In this document: piece after piece, positions 32,511-45,892 of the stretch
How the letters are laid out: each line of letters begins with the position of its first letter
Position numbering within the stretch: position 1 is the first letter of the stretch
Notes under the pieces: generated by a model
The model's database searches: none
Seen by the model: the letters and a program-made list of their open reading frames with translations, nothing else
What the model was told of the DNA's origin: nothing
Assembly (NCBI GenBank): GCA_029948255.1
Contig: JALIZF010001838.1
Location: forward strand, 882,343-946,342
Reading direction: 5' to 3'
Origin: Telmatactis stephensoni
Taxonomy: Eukaryota > Cnidaria > Anthozoa > Actiniaria > Isophelliidae
DNA: 64,000 bases
Translations under genes and position numbers: made by a program

Positions 32511-35500
32511 ATGTTCAGCAAGGGAAGTACTAATTTTACTCGTGAAACTCCCGAATGCGGGCTGAGTTCAAAGGAAGGAAGATACGGTAGCGAGTCGTTA
32601 TCTCTGAGCACCCTTGACAAGGACGAAGAAAAAGCCAACAGAGTTGAAGCTTCTGTTGCTCAAAATGGGCCCAATGGACGATTGGATATGCTGGGAAGAC
32701 CAATTATTGGAGCAAAATACCGACCTCATTCAGAACATTACAGGAAACTGCAGCTAGCTTGTTATAACTTTTTGGAAAGGCCTCGTGGACTTTTCCCGCA
32801 TTTGTATCACGCAGTAGTGTAAGTAGAGTTTATTGCGTTTGTGTTATTTACTTCTGTGCTCTTTTAGCCATGAATTTTTTATTATGGAGCAGTTAGAGAA
32901 GGTTGAAAGATTATCTAAGAAGCGTGTGAGGACGAAGGTTGGCCAAGCAATATTTGATTTTTTTCTGGTCAGAGAACTGGTTAAGTTTATAATGATATCC
33001 TGTACATGTACTAGATGTGGGATTCGGCATTCGTTATTGGCTTTAATCGTGTACTCAAGGAAACCCTTAGGGAATGTAGCAAACCTATGTTTAAGCTACA
33101 TAAGAGACCAGCAAACAATTTAAGGTCAATTCAATGAGACCACGAAAAATTGGGAATACGTACCAGTTGTGTTCGTTGCTTGTTCAGAAGATTTCGTTTT
33201 TGACCACACAGTTTTGCCGCCAGAACGATCAGAATGAAGATTTGGGGCTCGTACACATAGTCAAAGGCTACTGGCGGTGTTTGTTTTCATCATTAAAATC
33301 TTGCTATATCCCTTCAATACTCAAGGAGTTAAAATAAGCTTATATTGCGTATATCGTTTGTCTAGTTTTCTGGCCGTAACGCATATTTTAATGTACTTAC
33401 AACAAGCAGATGCTCTCAATAACACATTGCTTGTTATTTCGAACTGTTTATGGCTGATTTAAAAAACTTATCGTTGGTGACTTGTGCTTTTAAATTTACT
33501 TATAATTGCGCTTAAATGATCAGTTAGGCACAAGCTCATCTAAGCTACGAGTCCTGAATTGATAGTTGTGGCTGGTTCTTCACTGACAGGTTTTTACGGC
33601 ATTGCCAAGTAAACTCGTCATCCAACTCGATTTTCGAATTTTCTTTTTACAAATCAGCATGTGTTCTGTTCCTGTAATTATTATCATCGGTTCGGGGCTC
33701 TATTTCTTTTTTTAAACCCAAGAATTACAGCGTTGAATGACAGACAGGAACGCACAATGGCATTTCACTCTGTATAGTTTTTACTTTTTTAATAAATAAT
33801 AAAGAAATGTATTCAGAATGTTTGATCGTGAACCTGCCATTCCCGCCATTCGGTCGTTTATTGCTAATATTTGGTGTTTTCTGTGACTAAACAAAATAGC
33901 CAGCGTTTTGTGAAAACAAACAAACAGCTGGCCTAGATCATTAGTGGTGGATGTAGTATATTCCACGGTGCCCTCGAGCGTTTGGTATATTTATATCAAG
34001 ACGCTAGCAGTAAAATTAGCAATTGTAAAATTCAGTCTTTGTTTGTAGATTTTGAACGCTGGACGCTACGTGTTATATTTTCTCTCTAGAGTCCCTTTAA
34101 ACCCACAAACAACCCTCCTCTTGTACCACTTGTTACACAAAATTGTGTTTGTTTTCGCGTCCAGAAATTAGTTTTGTGAAAATATACACGTTGGAAATTT
34201 GTGGAAATTGGTATCCTAAAAAACTGTAAATATTTCATCATATTCACAAGGCGTTTCATCGAGGAAAGAAAGCTATCCGCTTTGATGTGAAAGCGATACA
34301 TTTTGAAATAAAAATAAAACGATATTATAATGTAAAAATAACAATTGTTTTATTCTGCTATTTTTTAGAGTAGACGGATTGGAGCCTCTTGGTATTAAAG
34401 TAAACGCATGCCCTTCATCCAGTCCCTCGATTACCATTTTCTCAACAAATATTAGCCATCGTAGTTATAAAATATTTAACATAATATTGTACTCACAAAG
34501 GCCCACATTAATAATGATAATGATCAACCTTTGTGTTTTCAAGGGCTCATAGTAATTAGAAGAAAGCTACAAGCCTTAGTCGTGTTACTTTAAAACTTTA
34601 ATGGCATGCGGATTTTTGGCAACATATAATCAACGGTTAAAAAAGAATAGTTGTTTTTGGAGCTGTGGGAAATTCTTTTCTTCTAGGTATTCCAAGACAT
34701 TGAGATCTTTATCTCTTGAGATAACCACAGAGATTAGGTGGGGACTACACTTAGTTTTGAGGTTTTTTATCACTCATGATTTTTATTTTACAGTTCCCAT
34801 AGATACATTATTCCCTATCATTCACTCTATCATAAAACAACCAAGGATGGTGCTTTGTGCACATGCAAGCTCAATCAGATATATAGCCAGCAGTGAATTC
34901 CAAATATCAGATATTGACAGATTGAGACTGAAATATGGTAATTTCCAGCTTTTAATACATTTTATACTATGTGTGTTTCAATAGCTTTTCAAGTTGTAAG
35001 ACACCTTTATGGATGTAGCTGGCAGTAATATCAATAATGTCCCAAATGTCATTCAGAGGTTTTATTAAGGGGTAAGGGACTGCCGACAAATTGACTTACT
35101 GCAGACATGACTTCTTCTGATCAGGCTACTTTTAATATCCCAACCTATTTTTAATAAAAAAGGCTGCTTTTTCCAACTTTGCCTGCTTTTCAATTATTTT
35201 GTAATCAGTCCAGATGTTATCGCCTGATGTCCCCAGTTTATTTTATGGCAATAGTCATGAGCAAAGACACTTTGTTCTTTATCAGAGCCTCCATGTAGAT
35301 TTTTCTTAGAGTTTTACATAATGCCAATTGCCTTTAGTGATAGAAAAATTAGATTTAACTTTTGAGAAATGATATGAAGTATATCCTTGATGTAATATGC
35401 ATGGTTTATAGCTTATAAATCTCGTCTTTATGCAGAATATATTTTAATCTTGCCAAGAAATTAAAAGCGTACAAGTATGTATCCTGGGAGACAGCATTCG

Positions 35501-38500
35501 TACTTTGAAAATAATATAATTGCAAATATTCAAGATTTCTTAATTGAATTCAAACTGACATATTATAAGGCAAAAGACACAAACAAACAAAAACAAAACA
35601 ATCAATATATCCATGCCCAGCCCAATCAACTGCTCTTTACATCAAAGTTTTATGTTACAAAATAGATTTTGATTAGATGATTGAGTAATTTGAGGAGTGA
35701 CGATTTTTACAGGAGGTAGTATAAACAGTTGCAGATAGTCAGTTGTGATAAAACATGTGAGCTTAACCCCAATTATTCAATTAACCAATCCCTTCAAAAT
35801 GTTCCATCCCCTTCCCATTGATCACTCAAGATTCATCACTTTCTGATGATTATTAAAAATGGATTATGGATCCAGCCCCAGATGTATGGAGCGTGGATAG
35901 TGTTATCTTTTGGATGAATCCTTATTCTTTGGATAAATTTATTGGAAAGCACCCTTATTTTGACCACTGAATAAAGATGCTACATAATTTATTGAAGCAA
36001 TATAAAACATGCACACATGTCTCTGTACTGTGATATAAACACGATGGAAGATGTAGAGCAAGAGAAAAGCAAGCTTAGGAACACAAGGCATAGTTGAGTG
36101 TTTCTCTTGCTTTTCGAGTGCTCTACATCTTCCATCATGGTTATATCACAGTACAGAGACATAAGCGATGTTTTCTATTAACTTTATGAGATATTTTCGA
36201 CGTTTTTGTGTGAGCCATGTCTCTGTCCTCTGGTAGCCAGCTATAATCAGCACACATTATATTTCAAATATTTTATATATAAATATCTATATTTGGCCAA
36301 GGAGGTTAAGAAAGGGTACAGCCTGAGGCTGATGTGGACCAGCTATGATACACTAATAATAAAACTACATAATTCCTATTTACAATCAAAATGATATGTC
36401 AAAACGATATGAGTACAATAAATATTAATTTAACCTAGAAGAAATATTATGAAAAATTAACATACTTACTAGAAGTTTGTAAGCTAGAACTATTTCCATA
36501 TGCCTTATGACAATATGGTAGTGATACATTTAGTAATTTTTATTATAATTATAATTAGAGTATTATTATTATACATTATAAAATATTTGAGATATAACGA
36601 ATGCACATGCTGATTGGCTAGCTACCACATTTATATAAGAGGACATATATCCTCACTGTACAAAAACATCAAAAATGTTTTATAATAAAACGATCGCTTA
36701 TGTCTCTGTACTGTGATATAAACACTCTGGAAGATATAATGCATTTGAAAAGCAAGAGAACACTCAGCTACATTGTAAAATTTGTGTTCCTAAGCTTGCT
36801 TTTCTCTTGCTCTACATCTCCCATTATGTTTATATCACAGTACAGAGACGTGTGTGTGCACTTTATATTGCTTAATTGTACATATATATATACTCATTAT
36901 TTCTCTAGACAAAAGTCTACACATTTAATGAATTTAATAAGCTTACGAAAAGCAGTTAACTTATTAAATAACCTCAATGTTGGACTTTTTAATCACAATT
37001 TTGATCAGTTTAAATTCAGTTCAGAAGACAAAATTTTCTCCTATTCTAAGGTTTGTAGAATGGATTAAACACTTGTGAATTTTAATCCTAGTTAGTTTAG
37101 TTGATTGAATATCAGTCATTGATACAGCTAGGAGATCAAGGGTTCATGTTAGGGCCAGACATGTTGTCTCATGGATTAGTAAATACTAGCTATAGGCCTT
37201 TATGTGTTTTTGTAGAAAGATGTCAAGGTAATGTTTCAAGTTAATTACACTGACATCAAATAAAGTTGATCATTATGAATTACTGGTACATTGCCCGCAA
37301 AGTCTGTAATAGCGTAGTACCGAGGGGGGTGGGGGGTTGGAGGGGGTGAAGGTAGTGTACTACTAATATACTTGTTTCAAAAAAAACATCACATTAAGTC
37401 CACAGTGTACACTCCAAGACTATCTTTCAGATACAGTTACTTTGATTCCGGTTAGAGCTCAAGAAAGGGCTAAACAAATTTTGATCACGTAAAATCACGT
37501 CATGTGATCAGAAGTGAAAACACTCTATATGTTGTCTTTTTCTTCATAATTGAAATACAAAGTATCCAGGTACTTGGTCTTCATCGTAAGGTGGCCGCCA
37601 CCTGTTTCTTTGGTTAACAGGTCTAAATTTCAGTCACGTCTTTTCATCTTTTAGCATGATAGTCTTTGCCAATTTCTAAGATTTTTGAAATACTGAATCC
37701 TTAATCATCGAATTGCATAGAAATGAAAAAAAATATGAATTGAGTAGCATTTACAGAGATCTATCACCAATCTTACAAAATGCCATTTTGAGAGTAAATG
37801 CTCATAATTCCAAAAACGATCAACTGAAGATGAACTATTTTTTCATATTACTTTGAGCAAGTGTACATGTGTTGAGGATATTTGCTGTACCAACAAGATT
37901 GTTTCAGGTCATTCTAGTCCTTAAATGTTGTTGCAGATACGAGCGCTAAATTTAGGGCTCAAAATTGTATATTTTCAAAGCTCGAAATTTTAGACAAAAA
38001 CTTAAAATAAAAAAGTTACATATCGTTGTGACTCTCAGATGATTTCCAAGTTTTCCCGTACAAAAACTGGACAGGTGTCATGGACTTCAATAATGACCAT
38101 TTTGAATTTTCATCACAGAGATCACTTGAGCCGTTTTTATTGATAACCCATCAATTATTATTATTACTGATTTTTATTTTGTTTTATTGTAAATAGGTGT
38201 GTCCTTGTTGTTGTCAGTTTAATACTGACAGCATTAACTACAGTGAACACACAGACCAGGACTGCTCTACATGCTCCAGTGATTGTAGTGGTATGTCATT
38301 GATTGTATTATCAACCATCTAATATGTAATTACACCGATTCCTCCCTCAATCTATGGATTTATATTAGAATATAACAATTAGACCTCAAGGACGAATGGA
38401 CTACAAGTCAATAGCCCATGAGGCCAAAGGCTGATGGTCCGAAGGTCCATGAGGCCACAAGGTCTAATTGTTTTAGTATAAACCTACTGATCGGTCAAAT

Positions 38501-41500
38501 AAAGGGATGTAAATTCTCAATATTAAAAATCCTGTGAAATCGCTGCAAAATGGAGTTCATCGTTTTGATCTGCCATGATATTGTTTTTGCTACTAGCGGG
38601 CTATCACAAATTAGACCTCTACTAGAGTAGCCAATCAGAATGCAGAATATGTAATAGACCATTAGTAGGTTTATACTAACACACATTAGACCTCTAGTAG
38701 AGTAGCCAATCGTAATGCAGATTCTCATAGACCGTTAGTAGGTTTATACTAATATAATTGTATATTTGTTTATTCATCCATCCTTCCATTCATCTACATG
38801 TGTCCATCCATCTATCCACCCATCCATCCATCCATCCATTTATTCCTAACAGAGTGCTGTTATTGTGTATCCGTTTTTCCATCCACCCTATCACTCATCC
38901 TTCCATCCTCCCTTCTTTCCTCCCTCCCTTCCTCTCTTCCTTTCTCCCTCACATCCATTCATCCACCTATCTATCCACTTTCAAACGTTCACCTATCCAT
39001 CCATTCAATTACTCATTCATTCTTTTAATTATAGATCTATCAATTCATTTTTATTCATTTTCTGTTTTGCAGGAGTTTATACTTGTCTTAATATTTCTAG
39101 TAGAATATTGTTTAAGACTATGGTCAGCAGGATGCCGTAGTACATATGTTGGAATTAAAGGAAGATTAAAATTTGCTAAAAAGACCTATGCAATTCTAGG
39201 TGAGTTTATTCTTGGTTTCATATGACATTTTCAATTTCGTTGGAATTTTCATCAGCTGAAATATACATGTAGAATATTCTTTGGTTGAGAGCACATGCAT
39301 AATGGTCAAACATTGACCACCATTTGTGGTAGGTACAGTATTAGTGATAAATTGTGCTCCGTGATCAGACATGGGTTGTATGGTGGCTGCTACGTGTGTG
39401 TGTGTATGTAAATTTGTATATAAAATTGTGCAACTGTCTCATAATGAAAGTGCCTTAGTTTGTATTCCTTCGACTCGATCACGTTTGAGCTGCGCCCTTT
39501 GTAATTCAGCACTTGGCTGCGAAGAAGGGTGATGAGCTACCCCAAATTTTATTTTTAATTACTTACTTTGTTAATAATTAAGAATAATTAAAGTTTTGAT
39601 TAATGTACCCACAATGAAGTTAATGCTTCCAAGATACCTTGGGTTATTTGTAGTGACTATTAAATTTGATAATTTCTCTGGGTGAAGATTTAATAGCTAC
39701 TTAGTTTAGCAATTTTATGGCACGAAATTGGCATGCAATTTTTATTAACTTTGACCAAGAATACCAAAGAATTTTAATTTTAGTGAGTAAAAGTTTTTAT
39801 AGTAAATTTGATAATTTCTCTGGGGGAAGATTTAGTGGCTGCTGAGTTTAGCAATTTTATGGCAGGAAATTGATGTGCAATTTTCATTAACTTTGACCAA
39901 GAATACCAAAGAATTCTAATTTTAGTGAGTAAAAAGATTTAGTGACTTTGAGGAACTAGCTAAAATTATGTTGCCACTAAAACTACTAACCCTAAGGTAA
40001 CATTCCATCAAGTTTCAGTACAGAGATAAAAGGTAAAAAAGAACACAGTCTCTTGATGTAACTTAATATATGATTACCAGCAATCAGCTGGCTAAGTATG
40101 ATTTCATCACTGACTGGTATAAAATTCTTCTAAGATAACTCAATTACAACAAAATAGACTAAAAAAATGGGCATCGTGTGTGGGCTGGAGGGCATCAGCT
40201 GTTACACCTGAGCAAGATGCATGGTACTATACAGATAATTATTATTAAAAGTTGATTTGAATTTTTTAAGACTTCCAGGCAAACCCCCTTGATAATAGAC
40301 CTTTTTCAAGTTTGTTCATATCACTGTAAAATCAGACAACAGATGCACTGATTCAGGGTTAGCCTGGAGTCAATTAAGATAGATTATTTGAAAATACCAG
40401 TGAGAAAAGCAAAACAGTTTAACTAAGAACAATACAAAAATTATTGATTTTTAATTAATCCCATGGGTCCTTCTTGAAAAGGAGGTTAACCCTACATAAA
40501 ATGATGTGCCTTTATTTGTCAAGATGCTCATCAGACTCTAGCAAATGGAAACTGGACTGTTGCCCAATAGCCAATAGACAGAGATATACTTCATTTTGTT
40601 GCACACAAAGGAATTCAGGTTCACAATCCTTCATAGTTTACATAAATCTCAGTCTTTTTTTTTTTTTTTTTGTAAAAAGACAAACATTTTATGAGATGCT
40701 CTAACTTAATTGTTCTGACTCCTTTGTATGTGGCAGGTGAAGCATATCTCAGAACCAAACTACTGTATTTGCTGGGTGCAGTTGTCCCTTTAGGAACCCT
40801 TTGTCTGAGTCAATTTTTAAATAATACTAATTGTACATTCAATGTATGTGAAGCAATAAGTATAATAATTTATAATAAAATAGCACAACCAGTCTCACTC
40901 TTCTAGTCTGAGATTCTTATCTGTGGATGATCTGTGAGTTATAAATATTCGAATGGAGTGTCTCTTGGAAAGATTTTTAGTAATGAGTACATGTACACAA
41001 ATATGACCTTGATCTTTACAGGAGCTCAGTGGTTAGAACATGCATCTGACCACAGACTCAGAATTCAAAGTTTATTGGTTCAACCCCTGTCTATAATTTG
41101 CTAGGATTTTATCCTAAGTCATTTTCCAATGCAAGAAACTTTGTGTACACACAATATCTCAGATTTGTAAAATAATATTTTTTTATCTCTTCTTTTCTCT
41201 CTACAGATTTAATAGTTATAATTTCTTCAATTAGTGCACTGGTGCTGGTTGCCACAGCCACACCACCAACAATAGCTGTTCGTTTGGTTAGATTTTTACC
41301 TTTACTACGAGTATTGAGATTTGACAGACAAGGAGAAACTTGGAAGCTTTTAGCATCAGTTATTTATATTCATCGGCAGGTATGTCTTATTTTGTTTTAC
41401 AAGAATAACGACGCATTGGTGATAACAGTTACCTAACATATAGCCCTTAAGCAACAGGGCTTTCAAAATAAGCCAACGGCCGCCGGAGTTCTGGTGGTTG

Positions 41501-44500
41501 CTTTGCAGTTCACCACTGGCTACTATAAAAAACATATTATTAATTAATCTTTTACTTGACCTTTAATGGACACAGCCCCCTACTTTATTAACTTCACCAT
41601 CTAGTTCAAATAATTTTGAAAGCCCTGAGGTAAGCTTAGTAGATGAATAGAGGAACATGCTTTGTGTCAGTCCCTTGGTGTAATGTTGATAACCTTACTA
41701 AGTAATCAAGGAAAAAGTGTCTTACTCTTATTAATAGTGGCATAGGTTCTTTCACCTCCCTTCTTTGAAGGGTAAATGTGTAGTAGTTTGGAGAGGGGGT
41801 CACTTCACATTATCTGAGCCGACATGAAGGCAGGGAGGTTCATAAAGATTTTGAACGGGAGGATACAGTATCTGGCTGTGACACCCTGGCAAGACTTCAG
41901 ATATTTATAATCAGAAGTTGGTTTGAGTTTCTCATGACAGCCGGACAAGATCCAGTAAAGGAGTTTTCATAGCCAGTCAATTTGCCCTGTGCCTGGCCGC
42001 CTTTAATGAACCCAATGATGAAGGCTGAAATCCTGCTCTTTAAAGACCCTGTCTGAGTGTTTGTCTGGCTGCAGGGGCTCAATTGCAACCTCCCAGGTGA
42101 AAGGACCACCCCCACCCCCACCACACACACACACACACACTGCCAGGGTCATTGTAGGGATCCCTGCAAAAACAAAATAACACTTAATAATAATAACAAT
42201 GTTTAAGATTTATATATACTGCAAATATCTATATGTATATAATCAAATGCGGTTGAAATGAACTGAAATGAAATGAAGTATAATAAGAATCCCAACTGGC
42301 GAGGAGGCAAACCAGTTGGCTATATTACAAGCATGGCCGAGAAACTGAGTTTGAACTAATTAAAATCGGAACAAAGTCAGTCTCAGCTAGTGGCCAGAGT
42401 GGGGAATCGAACTGGGGACCACCAGATTACGAGACATTACACTCTGACCACTCAGCCATTCTGACTGCCTCCTCACTTACTGTATTAGCAAATAAGACTA
42501 GAGTAAGAATAAGACTCTCTGTTCAAATACTGAATTCGCCTTTAAAAATAAACAATTTTGAAGAGAATGTGTACTTTGATCAGAAAGCACTAAGCTGTTT
42601 CTGACTTCAGTAATTATGTAATTTTTATAAAAAAAACTTTATTTGAATGCGAATTTATGATCATAGCAAATACTTAACAAATAGATTCCATTTTTCCGTG
42701 CGTCTGTACTCTAATTGATGCACAGATGACGTCAAAATGTGATGAGAACAAAAAAGTTGTTGTTCTCACCACATTTTGATGTCTTCTATGCATCGATTAG
42801 AGTACAGACGCACGAAAAAATGGAATCTATCTGTTTTATATATTTATCGAAACATTCCAACCAATCAGAGCGCGCGTAAGATTCAATGACACCATCTGTG
42901 TGTGTGTACTCTAATCACACATGGTTGTTCGACCAATCAGAGCGCCCGTAATATGCCAATTATTATATAAATGCTAATATCTCTTAATATAGTTACTGTT
43001 AGTATAGTATAAAGAACGAGAGAGAGTGTTTTATCGGATATAAAGATCCGAGCCGTAGGCGAGGATCTTTATACCGATAAAACACGATCTCGAGTTCTTT
43101 ATACGGCTTAAAAAACTCCAACACATATTAGAGTAGTTCTCTAAAAGAAATTCAAAAATATCTTCATTTATCTTGGAGAAAATCGAGGTTAAAGTTGATG
43201 TAAATTAGGCCGAATCTTTATCAGATATAAAGACACTCGTCACGGTGGCGATTTTCATTGTGTTTGCCTTATGAATTATTAATGAGTTTTTTAAGTAATT
43301 GTAATACTAATAGCATAATTATATCTGTTGATAGGAACTGGTGACTACTTTATATTTTGGATTTATCACTTTGATATTTGCATCATTTGTTTTGTACTTG
43401 GTGGAAAAGGATGATCAAAATACAAAATTAGATAGTTGGCCCAATTCATTCTGGTGGGGAATTGTAAGTAAGATAAAATCAAATTAGAACAGTTCACACA
43501 TGTAAAGGAATTAAAAAATTACTTGCATAAAGCACATACATGTACATTAGCCTCATCTTTTGCCATGTCATTTTCACAGTCATATGTGAAAACTACACTA
43601 GCTGTAGGCTTCTCAAGTAACCATGACAACCATATATTATCTCAGGTAACCTTGACAACAATTGGTTATGGTGATAAGACTCCAATTACGTGGTACGGAA
43701 GACTTTGTGCTGCATTGTTTGCTGTTTTTGGGATATCATTTTTTGCATTACCTGCTGTAAGTGAAACAAATTATAGATTAAATTGTTAGCAAAGGATAAT
43801 TGAAGCAATGTTCATTTGATATACAGTCATTTCAGAAAACATTTTCGCTGATTGGTCTCAAGCTTATGAGACCTGAACCAAAGGGATGATGGGTAGAAAT
43901 CAATGGGGCGACTTTATAATGCATATCTACATGTAATTAGTCAATGCCTCAAGTTTTTTTTGCAGACCTTTGCTGGCAAGCGGTGTGAATGGTTCAGGCC
44001 CTCAGCATATGACTAATTAGATATGCATTTTATAGTCGCCTCTGTGATTTCTACCCATACTCCCTTTTGGTCTGGTTGGGTAGGCTTGAGGCTGAGCAGC
44101 AACAATGTTTTCTGAAATGAAATTGTATTCGTGTTAATCGTAGGAAGGCTCCAAACCAAGATCAAAACCATTACCCTTAGCTATAGATATACCATATTTG
44201 AGAGTAAAGGTACCCATTTTATATATACCATTCAAAGACAATACTGAACTTTTGAAATCTCTATCTTTGTAGGGAATACTTGGATCAGGTTTTGCATTAA
44301 AAGTTACTCAACAGCAACGACAGAAGCATTTTCATAGGAGAAGAAGACCAGCTGCTATACTTCTGCAGGTACGTCATGTCCTGTTACACTTTCTTACACT
44401 GTCTCCCCAATTAGTAGGGTACCTGTGCCCGGCTGGAAGACAGAGACTTTAATAAAGTTATTATTATAGAATGATGTATACACTGATTCAGAAATTACTG

Positions 44501-45859
44501 CTGCTTGCAGTGAAGGGTGACCACCTTGACATTGTAGCTTGCATATGAACTGTACATTAAACAGATGTCAGTCATCTGATTACCTCTCAAAAAATGCATG
44601 TTTTACAAGATAATTGATTACCATTGGTTACAAAAAGCTGAAATGCTCACAGTCTACCATGCATGTTATATGTTTTTGTGCCTAGAGCAGATTCTGGATA
44701 GGCGTTATATATTAATGTTCATTATATTATAATTATTAAATTCTGAATTTCTTTTAAAGTTTTTTGGGTTAACAATCAACAGTTTATTTGAGAGGAGTTT
44801 GAGTTTAATCTAATTCCAAATGTTGTAAACTTTATGAAAGTCTAGGTGTTTGTACTTTATCAGATTTGAGAGTAAAAAAATTTCCTCCCAATTTTATTTC
44901 AGCTGTATAATTGTAGCACATTTCATATGACTGTGAACATGTCTATGCTGTATCTTGTGCTGTGCCAAATCTCTACATTTTGATTTGAAAACACATTAAT
45001 GTTGACCAATTAAAACAGCAAGAGACAGCATGACACAGACTTTTACATAGTCATACAAAATTATTTTCTACATATTAAATGTTTGCATTGCATGAAATGA
45101 CAGCTCTGATTGTCAAGTGTTACCTATACTTCAAATTTGGTTCTTGCTACTTAAGAATTTCTGGAGGAAAGTGTATTTGAACAACCCCAAGTAGAGAAAT
45201 TCACACTTTCATGTAATCATTATTATAATAATTCTTGTTAATTTAATTTTTATTAGTATCTGCATATATTGCACCAGGTGATCTGTTTTTATATGGGGTC
45301 CTGGACTCCTTTACGGATTATCCATATGGCTATACTTGTTTTTGCAGTATACTATTGATTATTATTATTTTCTCTTTTGTATTTATCTTAGCCATTAAAT
45401 TGTAATAAATAAATAAAATAAATAATTACAGTGCTGTGCTGCGAACCGTTGCCACTACCACAAAGTTTTTGATTACTTTTTGACATCTTTTTGACAACTT
45501 TGAATACCGCTAACCAATTAGATATTGGCGCTTCATTTTGATGTCTCGATAGGCGGAGTTTGTGCATCATATCGAGACATCAAAGTGAAGCGCCGATATT
45601 TAATTGGTTAGCGGTATTCAAAGTTGTCAAAAAGATGTCAAAAAGTAATCAAAAACTTTGTGGTAGTGGCAACGATTCGAAGCGCAGCACTGTAAAAAAT
45701 ATTTTGTGTTTTAGTCTCATTGGAGGATGTACTGTGCAGACATCAACTCAAAGTCTGTTGCTACGTGGCTTCCTCACATTTACTATCACAGACAAGGAAC
45801 AAGTGACAAAATTGTGTCCAGTTCTATGGCAGTTAGGTATGAGTCACTATCTTTATGTA

Positions 45860-45892
<33 letters not shown>

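Noticed and set aside
34601..34984. 127-codon frame in KCNQ intron 1
   Set aside because: No recognisable domain, no splice context, and a composition typical of AT-rich noncoding sequence.
38758..39225. 155-codon frame across the CATC repeats
   Set aside because: The first part is a microsatellite translation. Only 39073-39199 is real exon.
40691..40906. Possible extra KCNQ exon between exons 3 and 4 (frame with [20 protein letters not shown])
   Set aside because: Exons 3 and 4 join directly in the KCNQ pattern (AKKTYAIL then DLIVII), in phase, leaving no place for it.
43523..43645. Upstream extension of the pore exon in the same frame
   Set aside because: Splicing exon 5 to 43646 gives [14 protein letters not shown], the exact family pattern. 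The extension would break the pore helix.
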